10,394 bases of DNA from an uncultured Flavobacteriales bacterium (GTDB lineage Bacteria > Bacteroidota > Bacteroidia > Flavobacteriales > Crocinitomicaceae). Below, piece after piece: positions 1-6,490 of the stretch. How positions within the stretch are numbered: position 1 is the first letter of the stretch; the number at the start of each line of letters is the position of its first letter. The translations under genes and the position numbers were made by a program. Where the stretch lies: NCBI GenBank assembly GCA_946478775.1, contig CAMLDR010000147.1, positions 1-10,394 of the forward strand. The letters are read 5' to 3'. The notes beneath the pieces were generated by a model. It ran no database searches. It was not told where the DNA came from and was given only the letters and a program-made list of their open reading frames with translations.

Positions 1-135
1 TTTTTAGTCATAGCAGCCATTTCCGCAGCCATTTTCTATTTGGGCCGCCGGTTTTATTTGTCTTCCAAACGCAAGAAGCAGGCAGGATGCGAGAAGTGTG
101 GGCTGTCAGAGCAGAAGGAAAATCAGGTAGTTTAA
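1..135 (+). CDS. C-terminal end of a small Cys-containing membrane protein, probably FeoB-associated type (partial)
   Basis: Frame 1 is open from the window edge to TAA at 133-135, giving the last 44 residues of a protein whose start lies upstream. The visible part is a hydrophobic helix (FLVIAAISAAIFYLG), then a basic stretch (RRF, SSKRKKQ) and a Cys pair in the motif GCEKCG, ending in a short polar tail. This order of one membrane helix, a Lys/Arg-rich juxtamembrane segment and clustered cysteines is typical of the FeoB-associated Cys-rich membrane proteins that often follow feoB, the ferrous iron transporter gene. The family usually has more cysteines than the two seen here, and feoB itself is outside the window. 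The assignment therefore rests on layout and remains tentative. It could also be another small single-pass protein. Confidence 0.5.
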   Translation, partial: FLVIAAISAAIFYLGRRFYLSSKRKKQAGCEKCGLSEQKENQVV

Positions 136-180
136 GGGGAAACAGGATGATGTCTAAACTCCCTATTTTGGCTCTAATCG

Positions 181-219
181 CTGATATCAGGGTTTTTCAG
201 AAATGGCATTTCTGAAAAA
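181..219. repeat. Palindrome plus perfect hairpin between convergent genes
   Basis: CTGATATCAG at 181-190 is a perfect 10-bp palindrome. Just after it, TTTTTCAGAAAT (193-204) and ATTTCTGAAAAA (208-219) form a perfect 12-bp stem around a 3-base GGC loop. The hairpin lies between the plus-strand gene ending at 135 and the minus-strand HxlR gene ending at 230, where a bidirectional terminator is expected. However, the T run is on the 5' side of the stem on both strands, so the RNA would end the hairpin with A's rather than U's. It is therefore not a textbook intrinsic terminator. It may be a weak terminator or a 3'-end stabilising hairpin. Confidence 0.55.
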
Positions 220-229
220 TAGTTTCTAA

Positions 230-610
230 TTAATCCGTCAAGTTTGGCACTTCTCCAGAATGGGTAAGCTTGTGTTTGGAGCCCCATTTATCAAGTTCCA
301 GGCAAGATGGAATAAGTTCGTGTCCAATCGCAGTCAATTCGTATTCAACTCTTGGAGGAACTTCAGCATAAACAGTCCTTGAAACAAGGCCATCTCTCTC
401 CAACTCTCTCAGTTGAAGCGCAAGCATCCGTTCAGTAATGTTTGGAATTATTTTCTTCAGTTCACCAAACCGTTTTTTTTCAGGGAATAAGCGCATCAGG
501 ATTGGTAGTTTCCACCTACCGCCCATTAATTGAACAGCATAAGTCAGATTACAATCAGAAAGAAATTCCCGATTCATTCTATTCGTTGTATTTTCTTTTT
601 TATTACTCAT
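230..610 (-). CDS. HxlR-family winged helix-turn-helix transcriptional regulator
   Basis: A 126-residue protein of normal length for the HxlR (DUF24) family of small dimeric DNA-binding regulators, many of which sense aldehydes, quinones or oxidants. The signature is clear: a conserved N-terminal Cys (C20) leads into GGRWKLPIL (30-38), then the recognition region RFGELKKIIPNITERML (47-63), the LRELERDGLVSR segment (67-78), and the wing ending in VEYELTAIGHEL (88-99). A second Cys is at 103. The start at 608-610 keeps a polar N-terminus; M12 is a possible alternative start. The gene is divergent from a Gfo/Idh/MocA oxidoreductase starting at 712, the usual arrangement of an HxlR regulator with its target. 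A dyad at 615-630 lies just before its start codon, which suggests autoregulation. The inducer cannot be read from the sequence. Confidence 0.93.
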   Translation of the reverse strand: MSNKKENTTNRMNREFLSDCNLTYAVQLMGGRWKLPILMRLFPEKKRFGELKKIIPNITERMLALQLRELERDGLVSRTVYAEVPPRVEYELTAIGHELIPSCLELDKWGSKHKLTHSGEVPNLTD

Positions 611-614
611 TACT

Positions 615-630
615 TACATAATTGTATGTA
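615..630. promoter_or_regulatory. Candidate HxlR operator: inverted repeat TACATA-N4-TATGTA
   Basis: TACATAATTGTATGTA is a 6-bp perfect inverted repeat with a 4-base spacer, in the short region between the divergent HxlR and oxidoreductase genes. HxlR-family dimers bind dyads of this size, and Bacillus members such as YodB are described with TAC...GTA-ended boxes. The site sits 5-20 bases upstream of the HxlR start codon and downstream of its likely -7 box, so a bound dimer could block its own gene. Effects on the oxidoreductase promoter are inferred from the arrangement. Confidence 0.5.
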
Positions 631-653
631 CCTCACTTTTTATTGATTGCACA

Positions 654-661
654 CAAAAATA
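654..661 (-). promoter_or_regulatory. Probable -7 promoter box for the HxlR gene
   Basis: On the minus strand this reads TATTTTTG, an exact match to the Bacteroidota primary sigma factor -7 consensus TAnnTTTG. It is 43 bases upstream of the HxlR start codon. No good TTTG/TTG -33 element is seen at the usual distance, so the promoter may be weak or activator-dependent. The plus-strand promoter for the oxidoreductase is less clear; the best candidate is TAATTTCG at 674-681, with one mismatch. Confidence 0.4.
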
Positions 662-711
662 GTAGTTTAAGCGTAATTTCGTGGCAGTAAATTGAAAATC
701 AAATAACTGAT

Positions 712-1806
712 ATGAAAAAAACAAAATCCGGACGTATTAAAATTGGGTTTATCGGTTTAAATCCCGATAGTCATTGGGCATCAAAAGCACATCTACCGGC
801 ATTAAAATTCTTAACTGAATCCTTTGAAATCATCGGTGTTGCAAACTCAACATATCAAAGTGCAAAGCGAAGTGCGGATGAATTACAGATTCCAATTGCA
901 TTTCAAAATTCTTCGGAATTAATCCAATCACCAGAGATAGATCTCGTAGTTATAACCGTAAAAGTACCTCATCATTTTAGTTTGGTTAAAGAAGCTCTTG
1001 AAGCCGGTAAGCATGTTTATTGTGAACATCCTTTGGGAAATGGTTTAAAGGAAACCATTGAACTTGCTGAACTTGCCTCCAGTAAAAATCTGGTTGCTGT
1101 AGTTGGTATGCAAATGACTGTTTCTCCGGAAGTAACTTATTTACAACAGCTTATCAAAGATGGGTTTGTTGGGAAAGTCCTTTCAACAACATTGATAGGT
1201 TCCGGTGGAAGCTGGGGCGATAGTTCCGCCGCCGACCAATATTATATGTTTGACAAGTCGAATGGAGCTACCATGTTAAGCATTCCTTTAGGACATACGC
1301 TTTCGGGTCTTATCAAAGTTTTGGGCAATTTTGATCAACTGAAGGCGCAGATGACAAGCAATTATCCAACTGTAAACATACTGGATAACGGAGATGTAAA
1401 ACCAAAAACAAGTGAGGATCAAATAATGATCATAGGAAAACTGAAAAGTGGTGCCGCTATTTCAGTACATTATCGTGGAGGAGTTTCCAGAGGAACCAAT
1501 TTACTATGGGAAATCAATGGTTCTGAGGGGGATATTCAAGTTACAGGAATGCTTGGGCACGGACAATTTGTACCATTATCAATTCGTGGAGCCAGGGGGA
1601 ATGAAAAAGAATTAAGACTTTTGACTCCATTACCTGAAGTATATCAAGGTTTTCCTGACGATGTAATGAGCCGGAATGTGGCAAATGTATACACAAGGCT
1701 TGCTGCAGATATAAGAAACAATACCCGAACTGCGCCGACTTTCGCTGATGCTGTCCTCATACAAGAGCTTCTGAATTCAATTGAAAACGCTTCCAGCCAA
1801 GAATAA
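712..1806 (+). CDS. Gal80-like Gfo/Idh/MocA family NAD(P)-dependent oxidoreductase
   Basis: A 364-residue cytoplasmic protein with an N-terminal Rossmann fold and a C-terminal alpha/beta substrate domain. The start is KIGFIGLNPDSHWASKAHLPAL (10-31): here GFIGLN, followed by a W and an H, replaces the usual GxGxxG. This strongly resembles yeast Gal80 and its bacterial relatives rather than classic glucose-fructose oxidoreductases. The segment IDLVVITVKVPHHFSLVKEALEAGKHVYCEHPLG (76-109) carries the family EKP position as EHP (105-107). The C-terminal domain includes GSGGSWG (163-169) and IPLGHTL (191-197), where H195 matches the conserved His of the family. The aspartate usually found four residues before that His is absent. 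The substrate is unknown; the family acts on sugars, inositols and related alcohols. It is divergent from the HxlR regulator, which probably controls it. Confidence 0.9.
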   Translation: MKKTKSGRIKIGFIGLNPDSHWASKAHLPALKFLTESFEIIGVANSTYQSAKRSADELQIPIAFQNSSELIQSPEIDLVVITVKVPHHFSLVKEALEAGKHVYCEHPLGNGLKETIELAELASSKNLVAVVGMQMTVSPEVTYLQQLIKDGFVGKVLSTTLIGSGGSWGDSSAADQYYMFDKSNGATMLSIPLGHTLSGLIKVLGNFDQLKAQMTSNYPTVNILDNGDVKPKTSEDQIMIIGKLKSGAAISVHYRGGVSRGTNLLWEINGSEGDIQVTGMLGHGQFVPLSIRGARGNEKELRLLTPLPEVYQGFPDDVMSRNVANVYTRLAADIRNNTRTAPTFADAVLIQELLNSIENASSQE

Positions 1807-1919
1807 CAGGAAGCAATCGAAGGGGAAACCGGATGATTTATCAATCATTCTTCATTCAAAAGTGTAACCAAATTGGAATCAGTGAGTTTGAAGGAGACAA
1901 ACCCATTTTTCCAAAACTT

Positions 1920-4178
1920 ATGAAACCAATTCGACTCCTCCTGGTGGCGCTTTGCTGCATTCCCATTGCCCGCGCTCAGACCAGTTACCATTTACAGGTT
2001 GTTACCAATCAAAACAAACCCGCAGCCAATATGTCCGTGCGTTTTGTAGAATCAAAGACTTTTGAGCGCATAGAGAAAAAAACCAATGCTTCCGGTATTC
2101 TGGATATGGTTTTTGATCATGGAGAATTGTGGATCGGATCCATCGGTGATATGAGTAATTGTCTTTGGGTGGAAGCCTGGGGAAAAGGAACCGCAAGCGG
2201 ACACATTACTTACGACCTGGAAGTTTGGAAACGCGAAAACCGCATCCTGCCGGATCGATCTACCATCGTATTTAAAAAAACTCCTCAGAAATATCCTGCC
2301 ATGCCTCTTCCGGATGCAAGCCATTGTGCCTTGAAAGTAGTGGTGAAAACTCGGGAAGACAAGCCACAGGCAAATATCCCCGTAACCCTCACCTGCTTTG
2401 CCTTGTCAGAACAGTTTACGGGCACCACCAATGCAGCCGGAGAATGTATTTTCCTGATCCCGAACAAAAACGACTATGAAATTGATGTGGCTGATATCCC
2501 GTCCATGGACTGGGCAGATTTCACCGATGAATCTACTGCAAGAACCTGCTTTTTAACTTACGAAAAAAAGGGGTTCACTGAAAAGCAGGAAGGAAGATAC
2601 ACCGTTCAAACCATTCCCGCCGGAATTAAACCCAGCAGCTCACACGCACGGGTTGATCTGACGATTCGAAAAAACGGCTCGCCCATTGCCAACGAACCGG
2701 TCTATGTAAAAACGGTTGGCGGTTCGATCAAATACAAAGGCCGAACCGACGCTACAGGCAAAGTTTTTTTCATGCTTCCACTTAAAACAAAGTATGTCAT
2801 TGATTTCACTTTTCAGCGGGATGCGAGCGTGCTTGATCTCAGCAGAATGAAAGGATTTGCTACCATGGGAAAAACGATCAATTATATTCCGGATCCGCGT
2901 CTGGAAAACATTGAATCCTTCATTCCGAGGGTAAAAGATCTGGTGGCTTTGAACGTGAACGATTTTGTAACTGCTCAATATCCTTCTGGCGACAATGAAG
3001 TAGACCTGTTCCTCAAATGGGGAAACAAATTCAATGCATCCTCTAAAGAAGCAGTTCTGGAAGTTGGCTTTAAAGTAAACACTAAAAACAAAAAAGTTTC
3101 CATTCCGAAAAACCTGCTTTTTGTGATCGATGTTTCCGGGTCCATGTCGAATGATAACCGACTGGAACTCCTGAAAAACACATTGATCGAATTTATCAGC
3201 CGCATGACTCCGCAAGACCGCATAGGAATCGTAGCTTTCGACGACCAGGTTTACAAAGTATTGCCTTCTCAATTCATCACCAACAAAGCGGCCATTTGCG
3301 ACATCATTCGCGCCCTGCAGCCAAACGGCGGAACAAACATTTCCATTGGTTTTGAAGAGGGCCTCAAACAACTCTCAGCAGATAAAAAAGCGAACATGGT
3401 CAATCGCCTGGTTTTATTATCCGACGGTTATGGCGGAGATGAGCCGGAAATCTCCGTTAACCTGGCAAAAACCTATGCCGCAAAAGGACTGCAAATTTCA
3501 GCTATCGGAGTTGGTTATGATTACAATACTGCATTGTTGGAACAACTGGCAACAATTGGTGGTGGGACCATGCAGATGGCGGGTGATCCTTCACACTACA
3601 GCCAGGCATTTCTAAAAACATTCGACGGGATTATTGACCCGATAGGAACAGACGTAAAACTGGAAGTTTTGTTCAACGATCAGATCGTTTACCGCCAGTT
3701 ATTGGGGTATGAAAATGCAAAGGTCAATGCCGGAAAAGTAACGGTTGATATCGACCATTTATTCCCCGGGCTCCAAAAAATGGCTTTGGTGAAAATGGAC
3801 ATTATCAATTCCACCCCTGCAATTGAAAACCAAAAAGTGGTTGCGCGCATGACATACACGGATCCGGTGAGTAAAAAGCAAAAAGTGGTGGAGCGGGAGT
3901 TACATCCGGAATGGAGCCAGGCAACAGGCTTACTGGATATGACACTCGACCTGAACCACAAGCGCATGATGACAGTGGCAATTGTAAATCAGAGCATGAA
4001 ATTAATGGCGGAAAGATTTGGTGCAGGAGACAAAGCAGGTGCAGAAAAAGCTGCCAAAGGCGGAATCACACAAATCCAAAAGTTGTTCCCACAGGCAATC
4101 CCTGCCGATCTGAAAGGCTTGTTTGAAAAATTACAGGAATACGTCAACGTGTTTGAACAACTTCGTGCGGAACCTTAA
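1920..4178 (+). CDS. Secreted VWA-domain protein with three N-terminal Ig/carboxypeptidase-regulatory-like repeats
   Basis: The frame is open from an ATG at 1833, but I choose the ATG at 1920. It starts a good signal peptide (MKPIRLLLVALCCIPIARA, cut before QT at about 19/20), while the 29 residues before it are polar and unlike a leader. The mature protein (total 752 residues) has three tandem beta-rich units at about 23-100, 137-220 and 243-325. Each shows a pattern of LxV, a P-x-AN turn, TnAxG and an aromatic-rich end, like carboxypeptidase-regulatory or Ig-like domains. A linker and beta segment (about 360-395) leads to a VWA domain (about 398-580) with a complete metal-ion-dependent adhesion site: DVSGSMS (D404, S406, S408), T472 in GGTN, and D502 in LLSDG. 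The last ~70 residues are helical and charged. It probably acts in the periplasm or on the surface through metal-dependent protein binding. The partner is unknown. A one-mismatch -7 box (TGAGTTTG, 1883-1890) fits a start at 1920. Confidence 0.88.
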   Translation: MKPIRLLLVALCCIPIARAQTSYHLQVVTNQNKPAANMSVRFVESKTFERIEKKTNASGILDMVFDHGELWIGSIGDMSNCLWVEAWGKGTASGHITYDLEVWKRENRILPDRSTIVFKKTPQKYPAMPLPDASHCALKVVVKTREDKPQANIPVTLTCFALSEQFTGTTNAAGECIFLIPNKNDYEIDVADIPSMDWADFTDESTARTCFLTYEKKGFTEKQEGRYTVQTIPAGIKPSSSHARVDLTIRKNGSPIANEPVYVKTVGGSIKYKGRTDATGKVFFMLPLKTKYVIDFTFQRDASVLDLSRMKGFATMGKTINYIPDPRLENIESFIPRVKDLVALNVNDFVTAQYPSGDNEVDLFLKWGNKFNASSKEAVLEVGFKVNTKNKKVSIPKNLLFVIDVSGSMSNDNRLELLKNTLIEFISRMTPQDRIGIVAFDDQVYKVLPSQFITNKAAICDIIRALQPNGGTNISIGFEEGLKQLSADKKANMVNRLVLLSDGYGGDEPEISVNLAKTYAAKGLQISAIGVGYDYNTALLEQLATIGGGTMQMAGDPSHYSQAFLKTFDGIIDPIGTDVKLEVLFNDQIVYRQLLGYENAKVNAGKVTVDIDHLFPGLQKMALVKMDIINSTPAIENQKVVARMTYTDPVSKKQKVVERELHPEWSQATGLLDMTLDLNHKRMMTVAIVNQSMKLMAERFGAGDKAGAEKAAKGGITQIQKLFPQAIPADLKGLFEKLQEYVNVFEQLRAEP

Positions 4179-4200
4179 AATCCGAGAACCGTCGAATTTA

Positions 4201-4238
4201 GAATGCAGTGGGAAAAAATCCGCTGCATTCATTCTTTT
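4201..4238 (+). terminator. Rho-independent terminator after the VWA gene
   Basis: GAATGCAG (4201-4208) pairs with CTGCATTC (4223-4230). The stem extends inward through TGGG/TCCG with two G-U pairs, giving about 12 bp closed by an AAAAAA loop. It is followed directly by a T-rich run (ATTCTTTT). It begins 22 bases after the VWA stop codon. This separates the VWA transcript from the LemA/DUF2207 pair downstream, at least in part. Confidence 0.8.
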
Positions 4239-4277
4239 GATTCTCCATTAACTAACTATTTGTAGTACTTTTCGGGT

Positions 4278-4796
4278 ATGATTTTCTTGATTATCGGCGG
4301 CGCTGTGTTATTCGTCGTCCTTGTAATTTTCCTGATTTTACGCAATCAGCTGATTCGATCCCGGAATTTAGCAGAGGCTGCTTTTGCAGACATGGATGTT
4401 CAATTACTGAATCGTTACGAATTGATTCCCAAATTGATTCAAATTGCACAAGGCTATGCTGCTCACGAAGCAAAATTACTGGAAGAATTGGCAGGGAAAA
4501 GAAATTCTATTTGGTCAGAGGACGATCAATTTCCGCAAATTTTAGCTAAAATCAACGTTATTAAAGAAGCCTATCCCGATTTGAAAGCGGACTTAAATTT
4601 TGAAAAATTACTGAAACAAATTCGCAAAACTGAAGATCACTTGTTGTATTCCCGACAGTTTTATAACGGGTCAGTAGAAGCTTACAACCGCATGATCTCT
4701 CAAATCCCCTATAGTTTTTTCAGTTCGGCTTTGGGTTATTCCAGCAAACAATATGTTCAGGCCGGAAACGCACAAAAAGAAATTCCTTCCCTATGA
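4278..4796 (+). CDS. LemA family membrane protein
   Basis: A 172-residue protein with one N-terminal membrane helix (residues 2-22) and a cytoplasmic or periplasmic helical-bundle domain. The LemA signature is plain: RNLAEAAFADMDVQLLNRYELIPKL (29-53) matches the family pattern of a DVQL core followed by R-x-x-LIP. Near the C-terminus the YN...YNR...P stretch (FYNGSVEAYNRMISQIP) is also typical. The length is usual for the family. The biochemical role of LemA proteins is not well defined; they often sit next to TPM-domain or DUF2207 membrane proteins, as here. The stop codon overlaps the next start (ATGA at 4793-4796), so the two are translationally coupled and probably work together. No convincing promoter was found between the upstream terminator and this start. 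Confidence 0.92.
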   Translation: MIFLIIGGAVLFVVLVIFLILRNQLIRSRNLAEAAFADMDVQLLNRYELIPKLIQIAQGYAAHEAKLLEELAGKRNSIWSEDDQFPQILAKINVIKEAYPDLKADLNFEKLLKQIRKTEDHLLYSRQFYNGSVEAYNRMISQIPYSFFSSALGYSSKQYVQAGNAQKEIPSL

Positions 4797-6490
4797 TGAA
4801 ACCATTCTTACTCGGGCTTTTGATGCTCGTTTCATGTGAAACAATTGCTCAAGAAGATTTTGCACACATCATTCGTTTTGATGGAACGTACCAAATCAAC
4901 AAAGACTGCTCGATGCTCATTACCGAGCACATTACTGTTTATGCAGATGGTTACGATATCAAGCATGGCATTTACCGGGACATTCCTTTGACTTACGATT
5001 ACCAGGGTGGGCGAACAACGGTTGATTTTTCCATTGTTTCCATTACGCGTGATGGCAAAGCGGAAGATTATCACACCGAAGATATGGACAATGGAATTCG
5101 TGTTTATTTTGGAAACAAGAACACAATCCTTGAACCCGGAAAATATACCTACGATTTACGCTACAAAGTAAACCATGTTCTTCGTTTTTTAGACGATGTG
5201 GATGAACTGTATTGGAATACCAATGGAAACGGCTGGAAATTTTCAGTAGACACATTGACTGCTCAGGTATTACTCCCTAAGGGAATCAAATTCAAGCGAT
5301 TTACAGGATATACCGGCACTCAAAACGCTTCCGGAAAAAATTATTCGGCAGAACAAATTGATCCGAATAAAATTATCTTCCAAACTACGGCTCCGCTCGG
5401 TGCAAACGAAGGGCTGACTTTCGCTGCTTCCTGGGAAAAAAATCAACTGATCTATCCATCCGGCATGGATAATTTCATCTATTGGCTAAAAAGTCATGCT
5501 TTGTGGGTTTTACTTATCTTCATGGTTTTATTCTTAGTTGTTCGGAACACCATTCTTTGGTGGAAATACGGCCGTGATCCAAAACCCGGAACCATCATGC
5601 CTCAATACGATGCCCCGGAAGGTTTTTCTCCAGCGGATGTTTTTGCCGTTATGAACCGTGGCGCCGTCAGTGCAAACGCCTTTACCGGACAAATTGCTTC
5701 CCTGGGAGCAAAAGGCTGGATGAAGATCAAACAGGAATCCAAAAAATTTACTTTTTCAACCTCAGAAGAAAAGAAACACGACTTAACTCCCGCCGAAAAC
5801 GACGTATACCAGGCATTCTTCTCCGGCAAAGACACTTTTACTTTTCAGGAGTCCACTTACAACGCGACACTCAAAAAAGGAATGGATAATCTGGTGGCAA
5901 ACATCGTGGAGAGACACGGAGAGAAATACCGCACGATGAACACACGAATTAATGGCATTCAATACCTTTATTTATTCCTTTTTATTGCCCTTGCATTTGG
6001 CTTGAAGTTTTTATTTGGCGGATCTTATATCGTTATCGGCGTTATGGCTGGATTAGGATTTGCAATCAACTTGTTGTTCGGTTATTTATTTGAGCAGCCT
6101 ACTGCTGAAGGCAGAAAAGTGATGGACCATATTCTCGGGTTGAAATTATTCATTGAATATGCCGATAAAAAACGCATCCAATTCAACAATCCCCCCGATC
6201 TCAATTTTGAGACATTCGAACGCTTGTTGCCCTTTGCAATTGTACTTGGATTGGCCAAAGAATGGGAAGGTCAGTTTAATCCGGTTGAGTTACAAACAGG
6301 ATCTGGAATGACCGGATATTGGTATGCCGGATTGGGATTGTATGGTTTCTCCAGTTTTAGCTCAGGCGCATTTTCTTCCGCAATCTCTTCTTCTTCCACT
6401 CCTCCAAGTTCTTCCTCAGGCGGATCTTTTTCAGGTGGTGGTGGATTCTCCGGCGGAGGAGGTGGCGGTGGTGGTGGCGGCGGCTGGTAA
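4793..6490 (+). CDS. DUF2207 family membrane protein with Ser/Gly-rich tail
   Basis: A 565-residue envelope protein. It has an N-terminal export signal (residues 1-19), an extracytoplasmic beta-rich DUF2207 domain (about 22-225) with the typical HGIYRDIPL and DELYWNTNGNGW motifs, and a membrane helix (about 236-258). A soluble part follows, opening with KYGRDPKPGTIMPQYDAPEG, then two adjacent helices (391-410 and 411-433) and a further soluble domain. The last ~46 residues are Ser-rich then almost pure Gly, ending in W. Such Gly-rich tails are common in DUF2207 and YgcG/TPM proteins. L12-V-S-C15 fits a lipobox, so the N-terminus could be lipidated; cleavage after TIA (19) by signal peptidase I is the alternative. 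A start two bases into the LemA stop codon (ATGA) shows coupling; the ATG at 4796 is an equal alternative. The tail-coding DNA overlaps the convergent carbamoyltransferase gene. Confidence 0.9.
   Translation: MMKPFLLGLLMLVSCETIAQEDFAHIIRFDGTYQINKDCSMLITEHITVYADGYDIKHGIYRDIPLTYDYQGGRTTVDFSIVSITRDGKAEDYHTEDMDNGIRVYFGNKNTILEPGKYTYDLRYKVNHVLRFLDDVDELYWNTNGNGWKFSVDTLTAQVLLPKGIKFKRFTGYTGTQNASGKNYSAEQIDPNKIIFQTTAPLGANEGLTFAASWEKNQLIYPSGMDNFIYWLKSHALWVLLIFMVLFLVVRNTILWWKYGRDPKPGTIMPQYDAPEGFSPADVFAVMNRGAVSANAFTGQIASLGAKGWMKIKQESKKFTFSTSEEKKHDLTPAENDVYQAFFSGKDTFTFQESTYNATLKKGMDNLVANIVERHGEKYRTMNTRINGIQYLYLFLFIALAFGLKFLFGGSYIVIGVMAGLGFAINLLFGYLFEQPTAEGRKVMDHILGLKLFIEYADKKRIQFNNPPDLNFETFERLLPFAIVLGLAKEWEGQFNPVELQTGSGMTGYWYAGLGLYGFSSFSSGAFSSAISSSSTPPSSSSGGSFSGGGGFSGGGGGGGGGGGW
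6431..6490. repeat. GGN-rich low-complexity stretch shared by two convergent genes
   Basis: About 60 bases of GGT/GGC/GGA triplets encode the poly-Gly tail of the DUF2207 protein on the plus strand. In antisense they encode the final Ala/Thr/Ser-rich residues (about 568-586) of the carbamoyltransferase. The repeat is imperfect at the third position. It is a likely site for slippage and length change between strains. Confidence 0.85.

Noticed and set aside
147..215. 22-codon plus-strand frame after a purine-rich stretch
   Set aside because: Very short, runs into the intergenic hairpin, and its product is not recognisable.
1789..1814. GCTTCC/GGAAGC inverted repeat around the oxidoreductase stop codon
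   Set aside because: Only 6 bp with a 14-base loop and no T run; too weak to call a terminator.
1833..1919. N-terminal extension of the VWA protein from the upstream ATG
   Set aside because: The 29 residues are polar and precede a complete signal peptide at 1920, so they are more likely untranslated leader.
2640..3371. 243-codon minus-strand open frame inside the VWA gene
   Set aside because: It lies wholly antisense to a well-supported VWA domain and its product resembles no family; it is a shadow of the coding frame.
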